64,000 nt of DNA from Ryuthela nishihirai (GCA_038380435.1 JAWZYU010000028.1:27450201-27514200), one strand, 5' to 3'; shown: positions 43,176-54,589, numbered from the stretch's first letter. Program-made: numbers and translations. The notes: a model not told the origin generated them from the letters alone.

Positions 43176-46100
43176 ATGTATCCATGCGATATATGTGAGA
43201 AGGCTTTCACGCACCAGAAAAAACTCATTCGTCATATGAGAAATCATGATGGGAATAACCTGTTTAAGTGCTCTGAATGCAAATCGACATTCTCAAGGAG
43301 AGATGACGTCAGACGTCAAGAGTTATCCCACACCTCCAGGAAAACCTACAAATGTGAAGAGTGCGCAATGGAGTTTGGGAGAAAAGTCAGTCTTTTGCGC
43401 CATCAAAGAAACCCCCACAATAATAAGTGAAAACGTTCTGAAGATGAAAGGATTCCCCAGAAGAAACAAAAACCAGACACTGAAGACCCCTGTCAGTTTA
43501 CAGAAGAAATAAAAAGGACCCTGTCAACACATAAGCTGGTGGCAACGGATGAAACATCTGTCGATCTCACTTTTTTCCTTGAATCCTCACGGGAGTCACT
43601 CATGACACATCTGAAAGAAGAATTGACCTCGAAAGGTAGCATTAAATGGTACCTTGCTGTACAAGTGCGCTTCAGGCGAAAAGTTTCCCCTTCTACCTTC
43701 GAACACTGCACTCCATTTTTCCGAAGTAACTGTGTCACAAGTCTTCCTACATCATCCCTAAGCAGAGAATTGGATTCCGCATATAAGAAGATTAAGGCCT
43801 CATTTGAAGAATTTGAAGGAGCACATAGTGGATGGACACTGGATGCTGTACTCCACGCTGAAATGAACATTGGGAAATATATACCTCTTGCAGGATCTAG
43901 TTATATCCCTACTCCAAGAGAATTGCTGTTAAAACACGCTATTGTCAATGTATGCAATTCCGACCAAAAATGTTTTGTCTGGTCTGTTTTAGCCTCTTTG
44001 TATCCTGCCACAGATCATCCGCAGCGCCTTAACAACTATATACATTTAGAAGAAAAATTAAACAAATCTGGCCTAATTTACCCTGTTACAATAAATCAAA
44101 TATCTAAATTCGAAAAAATGAACAATATTTCTGTTAATGTTTTTGGATATGAGAAAGAAGTGTTCCCACTCTACATCACACCATTCAGATTTAAAGCGCA
44201 CACGAATCTCCTTCTGTTATCGGATGATGAAAAGCAGCATTATTGCTCCATTAAGAATATGAGTAGGCTTCTCAGTCCTCTCACTAAACATAAATGTCAG
44301 ACTTTCTACTGTGATTACTGCCTTCACCGTTTCAAAAATGAATCACTCTTGAAGGATCATATCCCATATTGTCAAGAACATGGACCTCAGAGAGTAGAAT
44401 TCCCAACTGAAGAAGAGAAATGGCTGAAATTCACAAATTTTAAGTTTCAGCAGCCTGTTCCATACGTGATTTATGCCGACTTTGAATCATTCCTAGTGAA
44501 AGTGGACACTTGTATGCCTAACCCTGAAAAATCTCACACCACTATCACGGCAAATCATGAACCCTGTGGATTTGCATATCTTGTTGTTGAACCTGATGGC
44601 TGCAGCTATAAACCTCCAGTAGTTTATAGAGGTCCTAATGCAGTAGAAGAATTTTTAGAACGTCTGCTTAAAGAAGAAGAAAACATTAAAAATTTACTAT
44701 CGATGATAAAGCCAATGCAACTCTCGAATCATGAAGAGAAACTGTTTCGCGACGCTACTGACAGTCATATTTGTAAGCATGCCCTAGGAGCAGATCGTGT
44801 GAGAGATCACGATCATATAACAGGTAAATTCCGAGGAGCCGCCCATAATTCCTGTAATCTAAACTTTAAGTTAACCAATAGGATTCCAGTTATCTTCCAC
44901 AACCTAAAAGGATATGACAGCCACTTTATTATGCAGGGAATCGGCAGAATCAAAAATAAGAAGATTAATTGGATTCCCAATAACATGGAAACATACATAG
45001 CCTTCTCCCTGGGGACATTACATTTCATAGACTCCTATCAGTTTTTAAGCACATCCCTTGAGAAGCTAGTAAATAATTTATCACCAGATGAGTTCCATAT
45101 TTTAAAGGAACATGTTGAAAATGAACGGTTACACCTGGTTTTGAGAAAAGGAGTTTACCCCTATGATTATATTGACAACAGTGAAAAGTTTGAAGAAATA
45201 GTATTACCACCACGTGAAGCATTTTACAACCAACTCACAGAAGAAGCACTAGGGGAAGAAGACTACACCCATGCAATAAGAGTATGGAATACATTCAACA
45301 TAAAAAATCTAGGGCAGTATCATGACTTGTACCTGAAGACAGACGTGCTCCTCTTAGCTGAAGTTTTCGAAAGTTTCAGAAAAATATGCATCAGATACTA
45401 TGAAATCGATCCCTGCCATGTTTACACAGCTCCTGGATTAGCCTGGCAACCATGCTTAAAAATGACAAATGTAAACCTTGAGTTGATAACTGACCCTACA
45501 ATGTACCTTTTCCTGGAAAAAGGCATACGAGGGGGAATTTCTGCGATATGCAATCGTCTTAGTACAGCAAACAACAAGTATTTGGACACCTATGATCCTC
45601 AGTTACCCTCTAAATACATTATGTACTACGATGCCAACAATCTTTATGGATGGGCAATGTCGCAATGTCTCCCTCAAAGCGATTTTAGATGACTTAATAA
45701 AGAAGAAATAGATGATCTAAATATTACGACAATTGCTGACGATGCGAATAAAGGATACATATTGGAAGTTGATTTAGATTATCCAGTTTCTCTACACGAC
45801 AAGCATAATGATTACCCACTAACCCCTGAGAAACTTCAGATTACCAGCAGCATGCTATCTCCATATTGTCAAGTGGTTGCCCAAAGCCTTGGAATAAATA
45901 CAAGCCAATCAGTCGTGAAATTAGCCCCAAATCTAAATTCTAAGGAAAAATATGTCCTTCATTATCGAAATCTCAAACAATATTTAGCCTTCGGTATGCA
46001 GCTGAAGGAAATACATCGCGTTTTAGAATTTAATCAGTCTTGCTGGCTAAAACCATATATAGAATTTAATACAGATCAGCGGAAGAAAGATAGAAACGAC

Positions 46101-46901
46101 TTCGAGAAGGACTTCTTCAAACTGATAAATAATGCTGTGTTTGGAAAAACGATGGAAAATTTGAGAAATCGAGTGAAAATTGAATTGAATCAGAGCCCGA
46201 AGAGAGTATGTAAACTCGTAGCATCACCTGCTTTTCACGCTTTTCGTGTTTTTGACAACGACCTCGCATGTGTGCAATCAAAGATAACTAAACTGAAACT
46301 CAACAGGCCTATTTATGCTGGTTTCAGTATTCTAGATATTAGTAAACTATTGATGTATAGCTTTCATTATGACTATATTAGTCCGAAATATGGAGAAAAA
46401 GCTAAATTATTGTTCACTGATACAGATTCACTGTGCTACGAGCTTCAAACCGAGGACGTGTATGCTGATATGAAAGCAGATATAGATCATTTTGACACGT
46501 CCGACTATCACATAGACCATGTTTTGCATAGTACACATAATAAAAAGGTACTAGGTAAAATGAAAGATGAACTTTCGGGAGTACCTATCAAACAATTTGC
46601 GGGCCTTCGTTCTAAAATGTATTCCCTTCAGAGTTTACATGAGGAGAAGAAGACGGGGAAAGGAGTCCCCAAATACATCGTAAAAAGAACCCTTCGTCAC
46701 AAGGATTACAGAGACTGCTTAATAAACAAATCACCTTGTCGAGTAGATTTGACAAGGATTCAAAGTAGCAACCACCATCTTCATACAGTGAAAGGTGTAA
46801 AACTTGGTCTGTCACCATTTGACGATAAAAGATATATTTTAGAAAATGGTTATGACACCTTTTCGTACGGTCACTACAAAACAATGAAAAAAATAACATA
46901 A
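43176..46901 (+). pseudogene. polB: Protein-primed family B DNA polymerase (Polinton PolB), two in-frame TGA stops
   Basis: One frame of about 1,240 codons, open except for TGA at 43428-43430 and 45690-45692. N-terminus: three C2H2-like fingers (YPCDICEKAFTHQKKLIRH; the second lacks one His). An HNH-like block, RDHDHITGKFRGAAHNSC, lies near 44800. Exonuclease motifs: YADFES (near 44475), FHNLKGYDSHF (44895) and YLKTDVLLLAE (45330). Polymerase motifs: A YYDANNLYGWAMS (45625), B KLINNAVFGKTMEN (46115), C FTDTDSLCYE (46415). All catalytic residues seen are intact. The family replicates linear DNA from a terminal protein. The upstream start could extend to 43053; ATG at 43176 is chosen because it directly precedes the first finger. 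The broken frame makes it a probable recent pseudogene. Confidence 0.9.
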
Positions 46902-47006
46902 CAGGAAAAGAAAGAATATTTCACTGTGATTTTTAATATGTTTGAGCTATTTATGTATAAAAAAATATGATAATTTTATCCAAATGTGTGCATATAACAC
47001 CCTACA

Positions 47007-47610
47007 CAGGGTGATTCAAAACTTATCGTTCAAATTTCGTGGGGAGGTAGGGAATACGTCAGGAAACCGATTTCACATAGGAAAGTATGTCCGCAAATAT
47101 ACGCATGCGTATGTAGAGGGCGCTGTGTGTACCCAACCAGTGTACAGCTAGCCCGACCACTCCCGCTGTCATCAGCGATCGCTTGGCCACCCAGGTCACC
47201 TGATTTATCGCCCATGGATTTCTTTTTGTGGGGGCCCATGAAATACCATGTGTACGAGACCCCCATCGACAGTGAAATGGACCTTGTTGCACGAATAGTG
47301 GCCGCCGCAGGCATTGTCCGTGATATGCCAGACGTTTTTCAAAATGTTCGGCGGTCAATGCAACGGCACTGTGAATCCTGTGTCCGTGTAAATGGTCACA
47401 ATTTTGAACACCTACTGTGAACCTGTACTTTACCTTATTGGAATAAAAGTCACATTCGTTACCACTTAACTGTACTGTTTCCTTGTGTTCACTTGTCCAT
47501 TTTGTTCATGTAGATGACGTTTGCGGACATACTTTCCTATGTGAAATCGGTTTCCTGACGTATTCCCTACCTCCCCACGAAATTTGAATGATAAGTTTTG
47601 AATCACCCTG
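47007..47610 (+). mobile_element. Short IS630/Tc1/mariner-superfamily element with ~90-bp inverted ends
   Basis: Inverted ends start CAGGGTGATTCAAAACTTAT and extend to about CCTATGTGAAATCG / CGATTTCACATAGG. TA lies on both outer sides (TACA left, TATA right). It keeps only the transposase C-terminus (47127-47420): SPDLSPMDFFLWG, then VRVNGHNFEHLL. An internally deleted derivative nested in the Polinton just after polB. Confidence 0.88.
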
Positions 47611-48160
47611 TATATGTAAAAATATTACATGTCATCATTATTATATGTAGATAGCTGTATGTAAAAACCATTTCCTCTGTTAACCTGCATTTTTGTTTTC
47701 TGTAAGCAGGCTGTAAAGTATAATCAATGTGGAAAAAAAAAGCATCATTGTGAAATATATAAAATTGTAAACCAATGGAAATCATTACATGTACACGCGT
47801 TGTCATTGTTTCACCTAATACTTTGAAATCAATAAAATTTTTTAAATGAAATATATGTGTCGCCTGAATTTCTGAGTCTTATCCTTGGCAAGTGGAGCGA
47901 TAAACAAGCGTTAGCCGCTTCTCACGTGACTTTTGCCCGTGGCACTCATGCTGCTGACTCATTACCGCGGATCGCATTGCGTTATAATACACCCTCCTGC
48001 CTCGCATTGGGAGAAAGCCCTTCTGGGATCCATTTCTGGGATTACACTTATAATAAAAGGTTGGTAGTTCTCTAAATTTTCATGGTTTATCAAACATTAC
48101 TTATAATTTCACGATGTAGTGACGTTCTCAAGTATTAAGAAATGATGAAAATATAAGATT
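47611..48160. other. Polinton interior, no gene recognised
   Basis: Short A and T runs and a somewhat GC-richer stretch at 47860-48070 with a 72-codon frame. No known Polinton gene seen. Confidence 0.45.
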
Positions 48161-49847
48161 TGTTTTCGAAGTTATCGTAAGTCACCTGCATGCTAGCTCA
48201 TTACATGGCCCGGAACGAGCCTCTTCAATATCAACGTCTTTTTTTTTTCAAGCAATAGCCTCTCAAAAGTGCCAGGACTACAATAAACGTGCAGCGTGCT
48301 GTGTGTATGAGAAATTTATCAGCACGGGATGAAATTCTAATTTTTACTTTGCAGAGACGACAACTTTACGTAGATTTTTACAGAAAAACAATCGAAATTA
48401 TTGCATCAGCCATTTAGCGATAAAGTGTGTTAGAGCAGATTTTACTGAATATTAATACTTTACAATAAAGGATAATTTCCTGTATATAATACAGAGGTGT
48501 ACAGACGAATTTTATTTCCTACGAATAAAAAAATAGGATTTTCATAGTGTTATTCGAATTACTCACTTACCACTTATTTTAACTGTTTAGTAAAAAAAAA
48601 ATACATTTAATTCCCAGATTTTTAACGACTGAGATAAAAAAAAATGCTTACCTACATTAAATACAATGTAAAATAGCGAAATTCACCACTTATTTCAACT
48701 GTTTAGTAAAAAAAAATACATTTAATTCTAAGATTTTTAACGATTGAGATAAAAAAATATGCTTACCTACATTAAATACAATGTAAAATAGCGAAATTCA
48801 CCACTAATTACAGCTGCTTAATATCAAGAAATACAGATGATTTCCTTTTTTTTTAGCATTGCACATAAGAAAAAAAAAAAGACTAGCGAACGTATCAACA
48901 TGTACCTCTGATACTTAAATATGACATGCTCTGTGTTTCAATATTACACATTTTTTCAGTAGTTTACGCATTAATTACTAATTTTTTTTTCATTCAACAG
49001 TTAAGTATCCGAATTAAGTATGAGCAATATTTCCTGTTTAAATGCATCTCTCTACAAAAAGATTTCCTTTCAAAGTTATCGTAACTCGCTTGCTTGCTAG
49101 TTCATTACATGGCCAGAATCGAGCCACCTCGAAATCAATGTTTTTTTTTTGAAGCGATCACTTCTCAGAAGTGGAAGGTTTCAATAAATGCACCGAGTGC
49201 TGTGTTTATGAGAAAATTATCAGCACGGAATGAAACTCTAATTTTTTTTTTTACTTTGCAGAGACGAGAACTTTACGTAGATTTTTACAGAGAAATAATC
49301 GAAATTATTGCATCAGCCATTTAGCGATAAAGTGTTTTACTGAATATTAATACTTTAGAATAAAGGATAATTTCCGGTATATAATACAGAGGTGTACAGA
49401 CGAATTTTATTTCCTATGAATAAAAAAATAGGATTTTCATACCGTTATTCGAATTAGTCAGTTAATTCACCACTTATTTCAACTGTAAAAAAAAATACAT
49501 TTAATTCCCAGATTTTTAACGACTGAGATAAAAAAATAATATGCTTACCTACATTAAATACAATGTAAAATAGCGAAAATTCACCACTAATTACAGCTGC
49601 TTAATATCAAGAAATACAGACGATTTCCTGTTTTTTTTTTAGCATTGCACATAAGAAAAAAAAAGACTAGCGAACGTATCAACATGTACCTCTGATACTT
49701 AAATATGACATGCTCTGTGTTTCAATATTACACATTTTTTCAGTAGTTTACGCATTAATTGCTAATTTTTTTTCATTCAACAGTTAAGTATCCCAATTGG
49801 AAGTAATGTGAGCAATATTTCCTGTTTAAATGCATCTCCAAATCCGC
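48161..49847. repeat. Direct duplication of ~0.8-0.9 kb
   Basis: Units at 48161-49061 and 49062-49847 share long blocks (TTTGCAGAGACGA, GCATCAGCCATTTAGCGATA, AGACTAGCGAACGTATCAAC). The first unit contains an extra internal ~107-bp duplication (about 48580-48800). Confidence 0.9.
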
Positions 49848-50214
49848 TTTAAAACATTTTCTTATAATTTAAGGGGAAAATAAATAATTTTAATTGAATT
49901 TCTTTTAACACTATATACTTAATATATTGAAATCAACGTATTCTATATACAAAACGAATTAATACAGCCTAGTTACTGGAAATTAACATAATGTTGAAGT
50001 GAAATCTACCTAAAGATTAAAAAAAAACCTGAATACTTTAATTTTAATTACATTTTCAGCCACTAGATGGCGACACAGTTACCATTAGACCTTGGGACAG
50101 ACGAGAGAAACTTGAAGACTTTGCTCAGAGCGCCACCTAGCGGGATTTTCAGTAGTTTAGTGGCACTCCACGAAATCCCTTTACACAGTGCTTTCCCCCC
50201 TATGACGTCACCAC
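49848..50214. other. Polinton interior, right edge
   Basis: AT-rich, then CACTAGATGGCGACAC and CGCCACCTAGCGGG, a near-palindromic pair at about 50061 and 50131. No gene recognised. Confidence 0.45.
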
Positions 50215-50488
50215 CTGGACTTAGAAATTTCGGATGAGGGTAGAAACCAAGATGGGCGTCTGTGGTAATTACTAATGGATTATCTGCAATTTAACTGAAT
50301 AATATAATTTCAGATTATTACATCACTGGAGGGAGGTATTCTATTCACCATTGTCCAACTTCAGTCTTTAAAAACAGTGAGAATTCTGACCAATGTGCTC
50401 CGCCACCAGCTTGTAACACACGGGTGGCGGAGTCCATAGGATTAACATAGCTCCGCCACTGGCTCAGAACCCCCACTTTCCCACTACT
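50215..50488 (-). repeat. Right 274-bp terminal repeat
   Basis: Inverse of 42594-42867. Followed by the 6-bp TSD and the 3' part of the split SINE-1. Confidence 0.92.
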
Positions 50489-50568
50489 TCCATGTGACCT
50501 GGCCATTTAGCCCATGGTGTGCAAAAAAGTGCCGCTCAGAGGTAAAACAACCCAACCCACCTGGGCCA
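50489..50568 (+). mobile_element. 3' part of the SINE-1 split by the Polinton
   Basis: TCCATGTGACCTGGCCATTT to AACAACCCAACCC. Partner of 40306-40592. Confidence 0.9.
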
Positions 50569-50875
50569 GCATTTAGATTTATCACCGCTAAACCCACACC
50601 ATGCCCTCGGTCAGAAAGGGAACACCGATGGGCATGGAAACATCACTGTTCATCGGATGGGACGTAAAGACATGCCCACATATTTAATAGAGCCATAGAC
50701 CTCTGCACCTTTAAAAAACGCTAGATAACCTTTACGGGAGGTTTCCACTGTTTCCTAGTGCAGAAACAAGACCTGCCCAATAGGTTCCCTTCCCCAACAT
50801 TCTCTGAGCCCTCAGGTTCCTTGTGACCTGGCCATTTAGCCCATAGTGTACAAAACAAGTACCACTTACAGATTG
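50569..50875 (+). mobile_element. Diverged SINE-1 in the right arm
   Basis: Body and tail blocks (TAGATTTATCACCGCTAAAC to CCCATAGTGTACAAAACAAG). Counterpart of 42214-42530. Confidence 0.78.
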
Positions 50876-50924
50876 AATTGTTTTAAACATCACTTTTTTT
50901 ACGCATTCTTACAAAAGACAGGGT

Positions 50925-51545
50925 GGGTTGGGCTGTTTTACCTCTGAGCGGCACTTTTTTGCACACCATGGGCTAAATGGCCAGGTCACATGGACCCCGA
51001 AGGCTCAGAGAAGGTTGTGGGAGGGGACCCACTTGAACAGCTGTTGGGAGACAGATGACACGATTTTGACACGATTTCTTCCACCTTTCATTTCCGACAT
51101 AATTTGTTTCGGTTTTAATTTTCGAAACGATCGCTTTCGCCTTTCATTTATTTCCAAACATGATTTGCTCCAGTTTTAATTTGCGACGCGATTTCTTTCA
51201 CCCCCGTCAAGGCCATCCAGCGTGTTCTTTAACGTGCACATGGTATGGCTCTCCCGCACATGGGGTCACATCTTAACGTACCATCCGAAGGACGGCGGTC
51301 TTTCCAAGCCCATCGGTGTCCCCTACTGACCGTGGGCAGGGCGGGGAATTTTGCGGAGATAAATCTCAACGTTGACCCAGCTGGGACTCGAACCTGGGAA
51401 CTACAGATTACGAGCCTGGCGCGCTACCGACTGAGGCAGGATGGGGGTTTATCGGATATAAATCTCAAAGATGGTTCAGGTGGGACTTGAACCTGAGAAC
51501 TGCAGTTTTTGCGGCTGGAGTTCTACAAGTTGAGCCAAACTCCCC
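50925..51545 (-). mobile_element. SINE-1 with minisatellite insert, right arm
   Basis: Counterpart of 41541-42165. CGACATAATTTG-family units occupy 51055-51205, and a diverged head follows at 51437-51545. Confidence 0.85.
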
Positions 51546-51924
51546 TCCTCACTCAGAGGTAGAACAATCCAACCTTAAAAGAATAAGTACTCTAATTAGG
51601 AAAGATTTCCCTAATGTTTATTTCTTGATAATCATCCGGTAAGTAATTTGTAAAAAAATCGTTGCTGTTGTTGTGCTTAATTCTATTCTATAATGCATTT
51701 ACTATAATTAGAGTGATAAATATTCAACACGTAAATTTTGTAAAAGCTTTTGCACTCTTGTTTATTCATCTTCTGCTTGCGTTTCCGGATGTTGTAGACC
51801 CCCATTCTTAAAAACTATTGAGGTACTGAGAATCTTGTGATGATTTCTCAAGAGTATGAAAATTAATACTATGAATTTAGAAGTTAGGCACATCAATTAA
51901 AGTAAAAATTTAAATAAGACTAGT

Positions 51925-52303
51925 TGGTTTGTTTACCTCTGAGCGGCACTTTTTTGCACAAAATAGGCTAAATGGCCAGGTCACAAGAACCAAGAAGGCT
52001 CAGAGAGTGTTGGGGGAGGGACTCACTGGAACAGCTGTTGGGAGACAGATGATAGCCTCCCATCAAGGCCATCCAGCGTGTTGTTTAACGTGCACAGGGT
52101 ATGGCTCTCCCGCAAACGTGGCCACGGCTTAACGTCCCATCCGACGGACTATTGCCTTTCCAAGCCCATCGGTGTCCCCTACTGACCGTGGGCAGGGCGG
52201 GGAATTTTGCGGAGATAAATCTCAACGCTGATCCAGTTGGGACTCGAACCTGAGAACTACAGATTACGAGCTTGATGCGCTACCAATTGAGCCAACCAGC
52301 CCC
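51925..52303 (-). mobile_element. SINE-1 in the right arm
   Basis: TSD AATAAGACTAGT at 51913-51924 and 52304-52315, identical to the left-arm copy at 40784-41162. Confidence 0.94.
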
Positions 52304-52435
52304 AATAAGACTAGTGGACGTTAGCAATCGTCTATGCAAAGATCAGAATTCATGAAAAAGATATACGAATAGAAAACGTAGAAAATACATTATATGTATC
52401 TTCTATGGGTGTGGAGGACTACAAATACTACTAGG

Positions 52436-52815
52436 TGATCAAAAGTATCCGGACACTCCTACATCCACAATCTCCCGGTAATAGGAAAGCCTCCACTCTA
52501 CGGGAAAGGCTTTCTACTAAATTTTGGTGCAATGCTGCGGTAATTGCCTCCCATTCTACCACAAGAGCATTAGTGAGGCCGGTCACTGATGTTCCGTGGG
52601 GTTGAGATCAGAGCTCAATGCAGGCCAGTCAAGTTCTTCCACATGCATCTCATCAAATCATTCCTGGACGTCCTAGATTTGCGGATAGAGGTATTATCAT
52701 GTTTTTATAGGAAAGGGTCTTCATGAACTGTTGCCATAAAGTTGGGTGCACAGAATTGTCGAGAATGTCCTTATAGGCCTGGTGTTCAGTGTTAGGGTGG
52801 GTATTATAATTTATA
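52436..52815 (-). pseudogene. C-terminal half of the Tc1-C transposase
   Basis: Frameshifted minus-strand pieces: AYKDILDNSVHPTLWQQFM and VEELDWPALSSDLNPTEH, containing the last DDE-region motif, followed by the terminal repeat. Confidence 0.85.
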
Positions 52816-52980
52816 TTTACCCCCTCTAAGATATGATTAGTTTTTGCATATCAATTATTTTTAAGTGTACATTGCGTTATTTTTGACAGGCAAAGTAAAG
52901 CAAACTCTCTTTCACGACATAAATGATCTGTAGTTCCCAGGTTCGAGTCCCAGAACCATAAATGAAACAATTTAATGATG

Positions 52981-53364
52981 GGTTGGGTTGTTTTACCTCT
53001 GAGCGGCACTTTTTTGCACACCATGAGCTAAATGGCCAGGTCACGTGGACCCCGAAGGCTCAGAGAAGGTTGGGGTAGGGGACCCACTGGAACAGCTGTT
53101 GGGAGACAGATGTAGCCTCCCGTCAAGGCCATCCAGCGTGTTCTTTAACGTGCACAGGGTATGGCTCTCCCACACACGGAGCTACGGCTTAACGTCCCAT
53201 CCGACGGACGGCGGCCTTTCCAAGCCCGTCGGTGTCCCCTACTGACCGTGGGCAGGACGGGGAATTTTGCGGAGATAAATCTCAACGCTGACCCAGCTGG
53301 GACTCGAACCTGGGAACTACAGATTACGAGCCTGGCGCGCTACCGACTGAGCCACCCCCGCCCT
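52981..53364 (-). mobile_element. SINE-1 full copy with 12-bp TSD
   Basis: Flanked by AATTTAATGATG at 52969-52980 and 53365-53376. A 29-bp SINE head scrap lies at 52926-52954. Confidence 0.95.
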
Positions 53365-53722
53365 AATTTAATGATGAGATAACATTACAATACCAAAGAG
53401 GTGTATTAAGATCCTAAATATGTCGGTTGCTTTCCTGGACTAGAGCTCATGCTTGCTCTTACAATTAAATGAATTATTCTAATATAAACTTATTGATGCG
53501 TCTGCAGGTTTTTCTTTAGTTCTCGTCGGATGAGTCAGAGACTAACAGTTGCCGATATTGTCTTTTCATGTCGAGAGATCGAGCTCAGTAGTTACAAGAA
53601 TTTTCTTATTCAAGGAAAATGAACATAATCGATTCGTACAGTCCCTCAAAAAAGTATGGACACTGTGGTTGATTACAGAATTCAGAAAAAATATCTGGCA
53701 ACGATTGTTTTCAGAAATTAGT

Positions 53723-53764
53723 GATCTGGCAACCTTCGTGTCACGACACGAAGGTTGCCAGATC
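53723..53764. repeat. Perfect 20-bp hairpin, 2-base loop
   Basis: GATCTGGCAACCTTCGTGTC, AC, then its exact reverse complement. Located where the left arm of the element meets its interior. Confidence 0.95.
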
Positions 53765-54068
53765 AACCGTAGTGTTCGGATATTTTTTAATATATATAAT
53801 GCAATGAATATATAATGCAATGAATATGGAGCGTGTGCAGTTACCGTTCACAGCAAACTGGAGCGGTTGCGGTTAATGTTCACAGCACATTGGATCGTGT
53901 GAGCTCACAAAAACCTGGATCATGTGGACTCACTCACGGAAATATTGAGCGTGTGCAGTTACCGTTCACAGCAAACTGGAGCGGTTGCGGGTAATGTTCA
54001 CAGCACATTGGATCGTGTGAGCTCACTCACGAAAATATTGGGCGTGTGCAGTTACCGTTCACAGCAAA

Positions 54069-54101
54069 CTGGAGCGTGTACAGTTGCTGTACACGCTCCA
54101 G
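54069..54101. repeat. Perfect 15-bp hairpin, 3-base loop
   Basis: CTGGAGCGTGTACAG, TTG, CTGTACACGCTCCAG. It ends the tandem repeat on the right side. Confidence 0.95.
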
Positions 54102-54236
54102 ATATTTTTCCTGAATTATGTAATCACGTGACACGAAAGTTGCCAGATCACTAATTTCTAAAAAAATCGTTGCCAGATATTTTTTCTGAATTCTCTAATC
54201 AACCACAGTGTTCGGATACTCTTTTAACCGACTGTA

Positions 54237-54577
54237 CCTCAGGTTGTTGTCCTTGGCGTCACGGAGATGGAGGCAGATGCTGAAGAGCATTCGTCTTTAG
54301 CAGGTACTTTCGCCTATGGATTGGAATATCGTCGTCTCAAGCGATAGCAACCGAAGTGACATGGAATGTCACACGGCAGCTGGGAAGAAAGGTTGCCATG
54401 ACGACGGCGAGGTGAACATTTAGGCATGCGGCTGAGGTTTCCAAAATTGAATGTCAATTGTTTAGTTTGAATACGATTCGCATTCACTTTTCTAAAGGGA
54501 CATCTTCCTTTCTGCATTCACTTTACATCTCACGGTCTTGCCCACTCACCCGAGCTGAAACACCGAGCTTCATCGCA
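54237..54577. other. Spacer, no gene recognised
   Basis: Moderate GC; a 67-codon minus frame without a recognisable domain. Confidence 0.4.
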
Positions 54578-54589
54578 CTCACTCCGCAA

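Larger units (their letters stand above)
40593..50488 (+). mobile_element. Polinton/Maverick-type element with 6-bp TSD
   Basis: Ends are AGTAGGGGGAAAGTGGGG (left) and its inverse ...CCCACTTTCCCACTACT (right). TCCATG lies at 40587-40592 and 50489-50494, and deletion of the element restores a continuous SINE-1. A 6-bp TSD, long inverted repeats and a protein-primed-type PolB gene are Polinton hallmarks. At 9.9 kb it is short for the class and no integrase, ATPase, protease or capsid gene was recognised. The left terminal repeat is interrupted by 1.9 kb of inverted right-flank sequence. Confidence 0.8.
50489..52371. repeat. Right arm: external flank of the Polinton, copied into the left end
   Basis: Contiguous with the split SINE-1 3' part, so this is the original flank. 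Matches 40716-42593 inverted; similarity ends at ATATACGAATA. Confidence 0.9.
53639..54234. mobile_element. Non-autonomous DNA element with ~110-bp inverted ends and inner hairpins
   Basis: Ends CAGTCCCTCAAAAAAGTATG and, inverted, CAGTCGGTTAAAAGAGTATC, each next to TA (53637-53638, 54235-54236). The arms continue through GACACTGTGGTTGATTA and ATATCTGGCAACGAT. No transposase. The interior has a ~116/95-bp tandem repeat (53829-54068) on GCGTGTGCAGTTACCGTTCA. Confidence 0.85.

Noticed and set aside
42594..50488. The 7.9-kb unit between the two full 274-bp repeats as the complete Polinton
   Set aside because: Its left flank is the inverse of its right flank, so no target duplication fits; the 40593-50488 boundaries give a 6-bp TSD and a restored SINE.
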